In this document: positions 16,700 through 25,538 of the stretch, piece after piece
Position numbering within the stretch: position 1 is the first letter of the stretch
Layout: each line of letters starts with the position of its first letter
Notes under the pieces: generated by a model
Told to the model about the DNA's origin: nothing
Databases searched by the model: none
Seen by the model: only the letters and a program-made list of their open reading frames with translations
NCBI RefSeq assembly: GCF_913773735.1
Contig: NZ_CAJYEB010000039.1
Span: 1 to 64,000 of the forward strand
Source of the DNA: an uncultured Massilia sp.
GTDB taxonomy: Bacteria; Pseudomonadota; Gammaproteobacteria; Burkholderiales; Burkholderiaceae_D
Direction of reading: 5' to 3'
Length of the DNA stretch: 64,000 nucleotides
Translations under genes and position numbers: made by a program

Positions 16700-18853
16700 T
16701 CAGCGGAACAGTGCGCGCAACTGCAGGTAGGCCGTGCGCGGCGCCCCCACCATCCGTCCGGCGTTGCCGTCGACGTTGCGCGTGTAGTAGCGCCGGTCGG
16801 CCAGGTTGTTCAGGCCCGCCACCAGCTCAAGGCGCGGCGTGCCGTCGAACTTCCAGCCGGCCTGCGCGTTCCACAGGTTGAAGCCCGGGATGCGGCCGTT
16901 GCCGCCGTCCGCCGACTCGGCCACCGTGTTGGCGGCGTCCGCGTACTGCGCGCTCTGGGCCGTGCCGGACAGGTTCAGCGACAACGCGCCCTTCACGTAG
17001 CGCGCGCCCAGCGAGCCGGTGTGGCGCGCGTAGAACGGCACGTCCAGGCCGCTGGTCGCGCCCGACTCCTGCAGCGCGCGCGTGTAGTTGTAGTTGGCGT
17101 AGACGGCCAGGCCGGCCAGCGCGCCGTCGCGCGCGAAGCGGTAGTCCAGCGCCGTCTCGATGCCTTCGTGGTCGGTGGCGCCGATGTTGCGGAAGGTGGC
17201 CGGCGTGAGGCCGGGCACCTGGATGATCTGGTTGTCGAAGCGCAGCTTGTAGGCGGTCGCCTCGGCCGTCATGCCGGCGGCCTTGTAGCGCGCGCCGAGC
17301 TCGAAGGTCCTGGCGACTTCCGGGTTCAGCGGATTGGTGGCGCTCTGCGAATTCAGTTGCAGGTTCTGCACGGGCCCGAACGAGGTGCCGTAGTTGGCGA
17401 ACAGCGTCAGCGCCGGCGTCAGGAGATAAGCCACGTTCAGCGCCGGCAGCGGCTTGTCGTTGTCGCTCTTGAACGCCTGGGTGCCGCCGCGCGCCGCGCG
17501 TTCCGAGGCAATGTGCTCGAAGCGCAGGCCCGGCGTGATGCGCCAGGCGCCCAGCGCGATGCGGTCGTCGACGTAGGCGGCGTGGGCGTCGGTGCGGTTG
17601 TCGAAGGTGCTGACGGCGCCCGTCGCGCCGGTGGCGACGTTGCGGGTAAAGCTGTTGTCGTCGCCGCGCTCGCGCAGGTAGCGGTAGCCGACCGTCACGT
17701 CGTGCACGCTGCCGGCCAGGCGCAGGCGCTGGGTGTAGCGCGGTTCCACGCCCAGCACCGTGTAGTTGCGCGGCTGGTAGGTGACCTGGGTGCGGGCGGC
17801 GTTGACCAGGCCGCTCTCGCGGCTGCTCTCGTTGTAGTAGACCTTGACCTCGGCCTCGCGGTCGGCGTCGATGGTGTTCAGGTAGCCCAGGTCGAGGCCC
17901 TGGCGGTCGCCGCGCCAGTAGTCCGTCGGGCGGGTGTTCTGGAACGGGTCGGCAGCGTATTGGGCCACGGTGAGGCCGCCCGGCGTCAGCGAGCGCGCGT
18001 CGTAGTAGGACAGCTTGCCGTAGACCTGGGCGCCGGCGCCCAGCGCGTAGCGCATCTTGACGGCCAGGTCGTTCACGCGCTCGTCGCTGCCGGCGCGCCA
18101 CTCGCTGCCGTCCATGCCCGAATACAGCACGGCCACGCCGAAGCCGTTGTCCATCGCCGCGCCCACGAAGGCGCCGTACTGCACGTTGTGGCCGCCGCCT
18201 TCGCCGAAGTGGTTGTAGCGCACGCTGGCGTCGCCTTCCAGGCCCGGCGCGTCGGGAATCGCGCGCGTGCCGAAGTTGATGATGCCGCCCACGTTCTGCG
18301 GGCCGTAGCGCACGGCGCCGCCGCCGCGCACGACGTCGATCGACTCGATGTTGTTCAGGCTGACCGGGGCGAACGACAGCTGCGGCTGGCCGTAGGGCGC
18401 CACGGCCAGCGGCACGCCATCCAGCAGGACCGTCGAGCGCGGCGAATAGCGCCCGGTGAGGCCGCGCACGCCGATGTTCAGCGAGATCGCGCTGCCGGCC
18501 GTGCCGGAGTTGTCGGTGCTCTGCACGCCCGGGATGCGGCGCATGAAGTCGCCGATGCTGGCGGCGCCGCTGTCCTCGATGTCCTGCTTCTGGACGACGG
18601 TGCGCGCGCCGGCGAAATTCTTGACGCTGTTCTGCAGGCCCGAGCCCAGCCAGTTGCCGGTCACCTGCACCGTCTCGATCGGCCCGCCGCCGTCGGCCTC
18701 GCCGGCGACGGCGGCCGCCTGCTGCGCCTGGGCCGGCACGGACAATGCCAGCGCCAGCGCCACGGCGGCGGCGCAGCGGGTCGGCGGCAGGCTGGACGGA
18801 TGGGAGGACGGATGGGAGAACGGCGAACGGACGGCGGACTGGCGGGACGGCAT
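16700..18853 (-). CDS. fecA: FecA-like TonB-dependent receptor without signalling domain
   Basis: A 717-residue outer-membrane receptor. ATG at 18853 chosen because GGAG precedes it by about nine bases. Signal peptide 1-43 (ends AQAQ). The plug follows directly: ETVQVTG as probable TonB box, DFMRRIPGVQS, GVRGLTGRYSPRSTVLLDG, AVAPYGQPQLS and VVRGGGAVRYGPQNVGGIINF, all closely like E. coli FecA. The rest is the 22-strand barrel. Unlike E. coli FecA there is no N-terminal STN domain and no fecIR pair nearby, so it is a transporter without a transcription-signalling role. Substrate is likely ferric citrate or a related chelate. A Fur-box-like site lies 39 bases upstream. Confidence 0.9.
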   Translation of the reverse strand: MPSRQSAVRSPFSHPSSHPSSLPPTRCAAAVALALALSVPAQAQQAAAVAGEADGGGPIETVQVTGNWLGSGLQNSVKNFAGARTVVQKQDIEDSGAASIGDFMRRIPGVQSTDNSGTAGSAISLNIGVRGLTGRYSPRSTVLLDGVPLAVAPYGQPQLSFAPVSLNNIESIDVVRGGGAVRYGPQNVGGIINFGTRAIPDAPGLEGDASVRYNHFGEGGGHNVQYGAFVGAAMDNGFGVAVLYSGMDGSEWRAGSDERVNDLAVKMRYALGAGAQVYGKLSYYDARSLTPGGLTVAQYAADPFQNTRPTDYWRGDRQGLDLGYLNTIDADREAEVKVYYNESSRESGLVNAARTQVTYQPRNYTVLGVEPRYTQRLRLAGSVHDVTVGYRYLRERGDDNSFTRNVATGATGAVSTFDNRTDAHAAYVDDRIALGAWRITPGLRFEHIASERAARGGTQAFKSDNDKPLPALNVAYLLTPALTLFANYGTSFGPVQNLQLNSQSATNPLNPEVARTFELGARYKAAGMTAEATAYKLRFDNQIIQVPGLTPATFRNIGATDHEGIETALDYRFARDGALAGLAVYANYNYTRALQESGATSGLDVPFYARHTGSLGARYVKGALSLNLSGTAQSAQYADAANTVAESADGGNGRIPGFNLWNAQAGWKFDGTPRLELVAGLNNLADRRYYTRNVDGNAGRMVGAPRTAYLQLRALFR

Positions 18854-18891
18854 GCGGGACGACTCCTGGAATACGGCACAAAGATGCGAAT

Positions 18892-18910
18892 GATAACACT
18901 TCTCATTATC
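18892..18910 (-). promoter_or_regulatory. Fur-box-like site
   Basis: Read on the minus strand, GATAATGAGAAGTGTTATC matches the 19-bp Fur consensus at 14 or more positions, including both outer arms (GATAAT and TTATC). It lies 39 bases upstream of the FecA-like receptor start, where Fur-Fe2+ would block transcription under iron sufficiency. Match counted by eye. Confidence 0.75.
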
Positions 18911-19104
18911 ATCCTCGTACTGCACCGGCCTGATTGCGCCGACGCGCCCCGATGCGCGCGCTCTGCCCCACCAGCGCCTGCACGCGCCGCTGGCCAAGGC
19001 GGGCCTCGGGGACATCGATCAGGACGGGATCCGCCTCGCGCCAGCATGACGCACACGGCCGCTGCACACGGGGCGTGCAGCAGGCGCCGCCACGCCCCCC
19101 GGTG

Positions 19105-19335
19105 TCAGGACGCCAGCCTTTGCGCCAGCAGCAGGAACAACGGCAGCAGCGCCACGGCGACGATCACTTTCGTGGTGGCCGGATGGGCGCAGTTGATCGT
19201 GAACCCCATCGCCGGCATCCCCTTGGGCACCCACAGCCGCGTGTCGCGCTTGCTGGCATAGATGCCGAACCGTCCCGGCCCGCTCCAGTTGGCGGGATTG
19301 CGCCATTCGGCCTCGTTGATGTCGTCCTGTTTCAT
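19105..19335 (-). CDS. Small DUF5808-like membrane-tail protein
   Basis: A 76-residue protein starting at the ATG preceded by AGGGGAACAGGG. The first half (WRNPANWSGPGRFGIYASK, then DTRLWVPKGMPAMGFTINCAHP) follows the pattern of DUF5808: a short region of aromatic and Pro residues that usually accompanies membrane proteins. The last 22 residues form one membrane span (VIVAVALLPLFLLLAQRL). Function unknown. It lies downstream of RNase Z on the same strand, 77 bases away. Confidence 0.65.
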   Translation of the reverse strand: MKQDDINEAEWRNPANWSGPGRFGIYASKRDTRLWVPKGMPAMGFTINCAHPATTKVIVAVALLPLFLLLAQRLAS

Positions 19336-19412
19336 GTCCCTGTTCCCCTTTCCGCACAGCGCAGCATAACGCACGGCGATGGACGGAAAATGCGCCGAAT
19401 CTCACAGCGCCA

Positions 19413-20381
19413 TCACGCCTCGGCCTCCAGCCTTCCCTGCCGGTCCAGCGCATAGCGCGCGAAGTCGCGCGCCATGAACAGCCGGCCGCCATAGGCCGCG
19501 CGCGCCTCCGCCTCGACGTCGGCGATGCCCGGCTGGCCGGGACCGGGCCGGTCCTGGTAACGCGGGCTGAAATGGGTCAGCACCAGGTTCGGCAGGCCCG
19601 CCTCCTGGGCCATGCGCGCCACCATCTGCGCGGAACTGTGCTGCGGGCCGGGACCGATCCTCTGGCGCACGGCCTCGGTGTAGGTCGCCTCGTGGATCAG
19701 CACCTGGGCCGTGCGCGCCTCCTGCAGCAGCAGGCCGGGGCTGTCGTTGTCGCCGCCGACGATCAGCGCGCGCGGCCTGCGCGGCGTCTGCAGCACGTCG
19801 AGCGCGCGCACCACCCGGCCGCCGTCCAGCACCACGTCCTCGCCGCGCTGCAGGCGGCCCCAGTCCTCGCCGCGCGGCACGCCGGCGGCGCGCAGGCGCT
19901 CGGGGTCGAGGCGGCGCTCGACCTCGCGCTCGGTGAAGCGGAACGCCCAGCTCGGCAGGCGGTGCGACAGCGGCAGCGGACGCACGTCGAGGTCGTCCAG
20001 CACCCGCGTGCGTTCCAGCTCCTCGATCGGCACGAACTCCAGCGCGAACGGCAGCGCCAGCTCGCTGGTCTCCATGACGGCCTGCAGGTAGCGCCACAGC
20101 GGTGCCGGGCCGACCACCGGCAGCGGCGCCGTGCGCCCCAGCATGCCGGCGCTGGCCAGGAGGCCCGGCAGGCCGTAGCAGTGGTCGCCGTGCATGTGGG
20201 TGATGAAGACGGCGCGCAGGCCGTGCAGCGTGAGGCTGGTGCGCAGGACCTGGTGCTGCGTGCCCTCGCCGCAGTCGACCAGCGCCCAGCCCGCGCTGGC
20301 GGACGAGCGCAGCGCCAGGCCGCTGACGTTGCGGGACCGGCTCGGGGTGCCGGAAGATGTGCCGAGAAACTGGAATTCCAT
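19413..20381 (-). CDS. rnz: Ribonuclease Z (tRNA 3' processing endonuclease)
   Basis: A 322-residue short-form RNase Z of the metallo-beta-lactamase fold. Zinc-binding motif HMHGDH (about 62-67), then HEATY (about 241), HSSA and THFSPRY (about 282) supply the remaining ligands. MEFQFLGTSSGTPS is the standard N-terminus. The enzyme cuts precursor tRNA after the discriminator base. An extended segment around residues 145-190 probably corresponds to the exosite arm. Divergent from the LytS-type kinase gene. Confidence 0.93.
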   Translation of the reverse strand: MEFQFLGTSSGTPSRSRNVSGLALRSSASAGWALVDCGEGTQHQVLRTSLTLHGLRAVFITHMHGDHCYGLPGLLASAGMLGRTAPLPVVGPAPLWRYLQAVMETSELALPFALEFVPIEELERTRVLDDLDVRPLPLSHRLPSWAFRFTEREVERRLDPERLRAAGVPRGEDWGRLQRGEDVVLDGGRVVRALDVLQTPRRPRALIVGGDNDSPGLLLQEARTAQVLIHEATYTEAVRQRIGPGPQHSSAQMVARMAQEAGLPNLVLTHFSPRYQDRPGPGQPGIADVEAEARAAYGGRLFMARDFARYALDRQGRLEAEA

Positions 20382-20618
20382 GCGTGCTGGCCGGTGTCGG
20401 CGGTGCCGATGCTGTTGACGATGTCGCCATTATCCGCCAGTCCGGGCCGGCCTGGCGCCCGCGCCCGCCTGCGGCGGGTTCCCGTCCTTCTCCATCGCCC
20501 TCCCGTCGCCGCCCAGGCCCGTTTCGCGCCGCGCCGGGCCGGCTTCGTCGCATGCTGCTTGCCCGCGCCGGACCCGGCCTGCACAATGGCCGCATCGCAT
20601 CTCGAACAAGGCAAGATC

Positions 20619-21782
20619 ATGTTGACCCTCGCCCGCCTGCTGCCGCCGTGCCCCCCGACCCGCCCGCGCCTGCGCCGCTTCGCCGACGACCTCGGCCTGA
20701 CCGTCATCGTCAGTACCTGGGCCGGCGTGCTGCTGACCCTCGCCAACGGCCGCCCGGAAGAGATGTACCAACAAATCGTGTACTCGCTGGCGATCTGCCT
20801 GGTCGCCTTCGTCATCCTCAACGGCGCGCGCGTGCTGGTATGGGACGATCCGGCGCGGCGCCGCCGCTGGGCGCTGCCGATGCTGGCGCTGGTCGTCGTC
20901 ACGGCGCCGGTGGCGCACTACAGCGGCATCGTGCTCGGCGGCGTGCTGCTGGGCACCGGCTGGCCGAGCCTGGCCGATTATCCGACCGTGCCGCGCCTGA
21001 GCATGATCGTGTACACCCTGCTGGCCATCTGCGCGGTGGGACTGCTGATCCTCTCGCGCGAGCGCGTCGAGCGCATCAAGGCCGAGCGCGCCGAGGCGCG
21101 CACGCGTGCCGACGCCATCGAGCGCCAGGCGCTGCAGGCCCAGCTGCGCCTGCTGCAGGCGCAGATCGAGCCGCACATGCTGTTCAATACGCTGGCCAAC
21201 CTGCAGGGCCTGATCGCCATCGACCCGCAGCGCGCGAGCGGCATGCTCGACCAGCTGATCCGCTACCTGCGCGCCACGCTGGCCGCCACCCGCCTCGACA
21301 GCACCACGCTGGGCGCGGAATTCGACGCCATCGAGGCCTACCTCGGCCTGATGGGCGTGCGCATGGGCGAGCGCCTGCGTCCGCGCCTCGTGCTGCCCGA
21401 CGCGCTGCGCGCGGCGCGCTTGCCGCCGCTGCTGCTGCAGCCGCTGGTGGAGAACGCGATCGTGCACGGGCTGGAGCCGAGCGTGGCCGGCGGCGAACTG
21501 CTGGTCACCGCCACGGCGCGCGACGGCATGCTCGAGATCGTCGTCGCCGATACCGGCCAGGGCCTGCCCGGCGAGGACGATGAAGACGCCCGGGACGACC
21601 GCGACGACGAGGACGACCGGGGACGCCGCGGCGGTGGCGGCGGTGGCGGTGGCGGCGTCGGCCTGGCGACGACGCGCGAGCGCCTGCACGCCGTGTACGG
21701 CGCGCGCGCCCGGCTCGACCTGGGGCCGAACGTGCCGCACGGCACCCTGGTGCGCCTGGCCCTGCCGCTGGAGCGCCCATGA
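20619..21782 (+). CDS. LytS-type membrane sensor histidine kinase with low-complexity ATP-lid insert
   Basis: A 387-residue kinase: four to five membrane spans (about 20-150), a linker helix, the His_kinase domain with PHMLFNTL (about 189) and the ATPase domain (LLLQPLVENAIVHG, then DTGQGLP). Between the G1 box (DTGQGLP) and the G2 box (GVGLATTRERL) lies an unusual run of Asp, Glu and Arg followed by nine Gly (about residues 318-346). This is where the mobile ATP lid sits, and relatives have only about ten residues there. Overlaps the LytTR regulator by four bases (ATGA), so the two form a pair. ATG at 20586 is an alternative start. Confidence 0.9.
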   Translation: MLTLARLLPPCPPTRPRLRRFADDLGLTVIVSTWAGVLLTLANGRPEEMYQQIVYSLAICLVAFVILNGARVLVWDDPARRRRWALPMLALVVVTAPVAHYSGIVLGGVLLGTGWPSLADYPTVPRLSMIVYTLLAICAVGLLILSRERVERIKAERAEARTRADAIERQALQAQLRLLQAQIEPHMLFNTLANLQGLIAIDPQRASGMLDQLIRYLRATLAATRLDSTTLGAEFDAIEAYLGLMGVRMGERLRPRLVLPDALRAARLPPLLLQPLVENAIVHGLEPSVAGGELLVTATARDGMLEIVVADTGQGLPGEDDEDARDDRDDEDDRGRRGGGGGGGGGVGLATTRERLHAVYGARARLDLGPNVPHGTLVRLALPLERP

Positions 21783-22573
21783 ATCCCGCGCCGCCGACCG
21801 CGCTGATCGCCGAGGACGAGCCGGTCCTGGCCGCCGTGCTGGCCAGGACGCTGCAGGCCCTGTGGCCGGACCTGCAACTGCTGCCGCCGGCGCCGAACGG
21901 CATGGCCGCCGTGGCCGCGGCGCTGGCGCACCGGCCGCAGGTCCTGTTCCTGGACATCAAGATGCCCGGCATGACGGGCCTGGAAGCGGCGCACGAACTG
22001 GTGGAGCGCTGGGACGGCGAGCGGCCGTTCCCGCTGGTGGTGTTCGTCACCGCCTACGACGAATTCGCCGTGCAGGCCTTCGAGCAGGCGGCGCTCGACT
22101 ACGTGCTGAAGCCGGTGAGCGAGGCGCGCCTGGCGCGCACCGTGCAGCGCCTGCGCGAACGCCTGCAGGCCGGTGCCGATGCGGCCGGCGCGCTGGCCGG
22201 CCTCGTCGAGCGGATGCGCGGCCTGCTGCCGGCCGTCGCGCCGGGACCGCGGCTGTCCGTCATCCGCGCGGCCGTGGGCAGCATGGTGCGCCTGATCCCG
22301 GTGCAGGACGTCGTCTACTTCCAGGCGCTCGACAAGTACGTCAGCGTGGCCACCGCCGACGGCGAGGCGCTGATCCGGCTGCCGCTGAAGGAACTGCTCG
22401 CCCAGCTCGACCCGGGGCAGTTCCTGCAGGTCAGCCGCGGCGCCATCGTCAACCTGCGCCACGTGGCCGGCGCCAGCCGCGACGATGCCGGCAAGCTGGC
22501 GCTGCAGCTGCGCGGGCGCCAGGACAGGCTGCGGGTCAGTCCCCTGTTCGCGCACCTGTTCAAGCAGATGTGA
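21779..22573 (+). CDS. LytTR-family response regulator
   Basis: A 264-residue regulator. The receiver domain (1-125) has the acidic pair EDE at 17-19, phospho-acceptor Asp in FLDIKMPGMTG (about 60), TAYDEFAVQAF and LKPV. A linker rich in Ala leads to the LytTR DNA-binding domain (about 160-262) with VYFQALDKYVSV and FLQVSRGAIVNL. Partner of the upstream kinase by translational coupling. Targets unknown; LytTR regulators bind paired 9-10 bp direct repeats. Confidence 0.93.
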   Translation: MNPAPPTALIAEDEPVLAAVLARTLQALWPDLQLLPPAPNGMAAVAAALAHRPQVLFLDIKMPGMTGLEAAHELVERWDGERPFPLVVFVTAYDEFAVQAFEQAALDYVLKPVSEARLARTVQRLRERLQAGADAAGALAGLVERMRGLLPAVAPGPRLSVIRAAVGSMVRLIPVQDVVYFQALDKYVSVATADGEALIRLPLKELLAQLDPGQFLQVSRGAIVNLRHVAGASRDDAGKLALQLRGRQDRLRVSPLFAHLFKQM

Positions 22574-22583
22574 CGCGCGCCGT

Positions 22584-22597
22584 CATACCTAGGTATG
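22584..22597. promoter_or_regulatory. Perfect 14-bp palindrome, probable operator
   Basis: CATACCTAGGTATG is its own reverse complement and is AT-richer than its surroundings. It lies 11 bases after the LytTR stop and about 69 bases before the MocR-type gene start. GntR-like proteins bind short palindromes of this size, so auto-regulation by the MocR-type protein is the leading guess. Confidence 0.5.
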
Positions 22598-22665
22598 GTG
22601 GAAATCGCCGCTTGCCCGGACTACACTGGAACCGTCGCCGTTCCACCTTCATGCCGGGAGCCCCC

Positions 22666-24123
22666 TTGAAGCTGTACGAATCCCTCGCCGCCGATGTGGC
22701 CAGCCTGATCGAGCAAGGTGTCATGCGCGAGGGCGAGCGCATCCCGTCCGTGCGCCAGACCAGCCAGCACCACAACCTCAGCATCTCGACGGTGATCCGC
22801 GCCTACCTGCTGCTGGAAAGCCAGGGACTGATCGAGAGCCGGCCGCAATCCGGCTACTTCGTGCGCCCGCTGCGCAAGCCGCTGCCGGAGGCGCCCGCCA
22901 TGCCGCAGTCGTGCCCGATCGCGGTGGCGCTGGCGCCCGAGCTCGACGTCAGCCACCTGGTGCTGTCGACGCTGCGCTCGATCGAACAGGGCAGCGTGCC
23001 GTTCGGCTCGCCCTATCCCGATCCCGAACTGTATCCGGCCGCCCGCATCAACCAGCACGCCAGCAGCATCGGCCGCCAGCACGGCCACGGCCATGCCGCC
23101 GACCTGCCGCCGGGCAATCCGGAACTGATCCGCCAGATCGCCCGCCGCCACCTGGAAAACGGGCTGGCCGTCGATCCGAACGAGATCCTGATCACGGTAG
23201 GCGCCACCGAGGCCATCAACCTGTGCCTGCAGGCCGTGGCGCGGCCGGGCGACGCGATCGCCGTGGAGTCGCCGTGCTACTACGCCGTGCTGCACGCGAT
23301 CGCCAACGCCGGCATGCGCGCCGTCGAGATTCCCGCCGACGGCCGCGACGGCATCTCGCTCGAGGGCCTGGAGCGCGCCATCCGCGAGGACGGCATCGTC
23401 GCGGCCGTCGTCATGCCGAACTACCAGAACCCGCTGGGCTTCGAGATGAGCGACGCGCGCAAGCGCGCGCTGGTCGACCTGATGCACGCGCACGGCCTGC
23501 CGCTGATCGAGAACGACGTCTACAACGAGCTGTATTTCGGCGACGCCCATCCGACCTCGCTCAAGGGCTTCGACCGCGACGGCCTGGTCCTGCATTGCAA
23601 CTCCTTCTCGAAGAGCCTGACGCCGGCCAGCCGCATCGGCTGGACCCTGCCCGGCCGCTACCGCGCCCAGGTGGAAAAGCTGAAGTTCCTGAACACGCTG
23701 GGCACGCCGGCGCTGCCGCAACTGGCGATCGCGCAGTACCTGCAGCAGGACGGCTACGACTTCCACCTGCGCCGCCTGCGCAAGCACCTGGCCCAGCAGG
23801 CACGCATCATGGCGGCCGCCGTGCGCCGCTTCTTCCCGCCCGGCACCACGGTCAGCGAGCCGGCCGGCGGCTACGTGCTGTGGGTCGGGCTGCCCGGCGG
23901 GGCCGCGGCGCTGCCACTGTACGCGCGCGCCCAGGAGCGCGGCATCAGCGTCGGTCCCGGCGACATGTTCGCCACCGGCCCGGCGTTCCGGCACCACATC
24001 CGCCTGAACTACAGCTACCCGTGGACGCCGGAGAGCGAGGCCGCGCTGCGCACGCTGGGCCTGCTGGCCGGCGACCTCGCGCGCCGTCCAGGCACGGCGG
24101 CGCCGGTGGCATTGGCCCGCTGA
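22666..24123 (+). CDS. MocR-type regulator (GntR winged helix fused to aminotransferase fold)
   Basis: About 485 residues. The N-terminal GntR winged helix (LYESLAADVASLIEQGVM, then IPSVRQTSQHHNLS) spans 1-75, and a type I PLP aminotransferase-like domain spans 100-470. The PLP lysine is in NSFSKSLTPASRIGW, with NYQNPLG and ENDVYNELYF as cofactor contacts. Start chosen as TTG 22666 because GGGAG sits five bases before it and family members begin with KLYE; ATG 22651 adds five residues and lacks a ribosome site. MocR proteins sense PLP-linked amines or amino acids and regulate neighbouring genes; the target is unknown here. Confidence 0.9.
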   Translation: MKLYESLAADVASLIEQGVMREGERIPSVRQTSQHHNLSISTVIRAYLLLESQGLIESRPQSGYFVRPLRKPLPEAPAMPQSCPIAVALAPELDVSHLVLSTLRSIEQGSVPFGSPYPDPELYPAARINQHASSIGRQHGHGHAADLPPGNPELIRQIARRHLENGLAVDPNEILITVGATEAINLCLQAVARPGDAIAVESPCYYAVLHAIANAGMRAVEIPADGRDGISLEGLERAIREDGIVAAVVMPNYQNPLGFEMSDARKRALVDLMHAHGLPLIENDVYNELYFGDAHPTSLKGFDRDGLVLHCNSFSKSLTPASRIGWTLPGRYRAQVEKLKFLNTLGTPALPQLAIAQYLQQDGYDFHLRRLRKHLAQQARIMAAAVRRFFPPGTTVSEPAGGYVLWVGLPGGAAALPLYARAQERGISVGPGDMFATGPAFRHHIRLNYSYPWTPESEAALRTLGLLAGDLARRPGTAAPVALAR

Positions 24124-24256
24124 CGCCGGCCGGCGGCGCCGCCGCCGCCCCTCCTTGCCCGCGCTGTACCCCACCAGCGGCGCCCGAACTGCTCCCCCGG
24201 CGCGCGCGCGTCCCGTCGTATCGTCGATCCTGACCCAAAACGACAGGAGCCTCACC

Positions 24257-25480
24257 ATGAGTACCTCTTCCGCCGCCCCCGCCGGCGCGGGCGTCATCCA
24301 TGCCATCGTGCTGGATGCCGACGGGAGCGCGCGCGAACACACGATCGCCGCCTGCCGCCGGCTCGGCATCCGCATCAGCGGCGCGGCCGACAACGGCTGC
24401 GCCGGCCTGGAACTGCTGGAAACGCTGCCGCGCACGCCCGAGCTGACCATCGTCGACCTGCGCCTGGCCGACATGGACGGCGCCGACCTGATGCAGGCCC
24501 TGGCGCTGCTGGCGCCGTCGACGAACCTGGTGATCTGCAGCGCCGGCGAGCCGCGCCTGCTCGACGCCGCCTGCACGCTGGCGCAGGAACTCGGCCTGGC
24601 GGTGCTGGGCGCCGCGCCCAAGCCGGTGCAGCCGGAGGCGCTGCAGCGCGCCCTCGGCCTGCTGGCGCGCGCGCGCCGGGCGCCGGTGGCCGGCGTGCGT
24701 CCCGCGCTGGACGGCGCCGACGTGATGCGCGCGCTGCGCCGGCACGAATTCGAACTGCACTACCAGCCCAAGGTGGCGCTGGACGGCATGCGCCCGCGCG
24801 GGGCCGAGGCCCTGCTGCGCTGGCGCCATCCCGTCCACGGCCTGCTGGGTCCCTGCGCCTTCCTGGCCCAGGTGCGCGAGGCCGACCTGTTCGCGCCGCT
24901 GACGCTGGAGGTGCTGGAACTGGCGCAGGCGGACTGGCGCGACTGGCAGGCGCGCGGCGCGGCGCTGCCGCTGTCGATCAACCTGCCGGCCGGGCTGCTG
25001 GGCAATCCGAGCCTGGCCGCGCGCCTGATCGCGTCCACCGAGGCGGCCGGCGTGCCCGCGTCCGCCATCACCTTCGAGCTCACCGAGGACACCGAGATGG
25101 CCGACCTGGCCGTCGCGCTGCGCGTCCTGATCAAGCTGCGCCTGCACGGCTTCGGCCTGTCGCTGGACGACTACGGGGTCGGGTTTTCCTCGATCCAGCG
25201 CCTGTCGCGCATCCCGTTCACGGAACTGAAGATCGACCGCTCGCTGGTGCACGAAGCCTGGACCCGGCCGCACCTGCTGCCGCTGCTCAAGAGCACGATC
25301 GACCTGGCCGAGGGGCTGGGCATCGAGGCGGTGGCCGAAGGCGTCGAGCAGGAAGCCGACCTGGACCTGCTGCGGCGGCTGGGCTGCCACCAGGCGCAGG
25401 GCTTCTACCTGGCGCGGCCGATGCCGGCGGCGGACCTGGAGCGCCTGCTGGGCCAGTGGGCGGGGATGGGGCGCTGGTAA
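24257..25480 (+). CDS. Receiver-EAL protein (cyclic-di-GMP phosphodiesterase)
   Basis: 407 residues with CAGGAG before the ATG. Residues 12-135 form a response-regulator receiver-like domain (phospho-acceptor Asp in TIVDLRLADMDG, Lys in APKPVQPE). Residues 155-400 form the EAL domain. Catalytic signatures are present: AEALLRW, SINLPA, ELTE, SLDDYGVGFSS, LKIDRS and AEGVE, so it is probably an active phosphodiesterase cleaving c-di-GMP to pGpG. DYG replaces the commoner DFG. Stand-alone; its kinase is not obvious, and the LytS-type kinase is the nearest. Confidence 0.93.
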   Translation: MSTSSAAPAGAGVIHAIVLDADGSAREHTIAACRRLGIRISGAADNGCAGLELLETLPRTPELTIVDLRLADMDGADLMQALALLAPSTNLVICSAGEPRLLDAACTLAQELGLAVLGAAPKPVQPEALQRALGLLARARRAPVAGVRPALDGADVMRALRRHEFELHYQPKVALDGMRPRGAEALLRWRHPVHGLLGPCAFLAQVREADLFAPLTLEVLELAQADWRDWQARGAALPLSINLPAGLLGNPSLAARLIASTEAAGVPASAITFELTEDTEMADLAVALRVLIKLRLHGFGLSLDDYGVGFSSIQRLSRIPFTELKIDRSLVHEAWTRPHLLPLLKSTIDLAEGLGIEAVAEGVEQEADLDLLRRLGCHQAQGFYLARPMPAADLERLLGQWAGMGRW

Positions 25481-25485
25481 ACGAC

Positions 25486-25511
25486 GCCGTCCCCGCACGG
25501 GCGGGGACGGC
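25486..25511. terminator. Strong hairpin between convergent genes
   Basis: GCCGTCCCCGC-ACGG-GCGGGGACGGC is a perfect 11-bp stem with a 4-base loop, placed between the EAL gene stop (25480) and the cydB stop (25539). No T-tract follows on either strand, so it may stop both transcripts only weakly, or it may simply be a repeat-type hairpin. Confidence 0.55.
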
Positions 25512-25538
25512 AGCATGCAGCGGCGCGGCGGGACGCGG

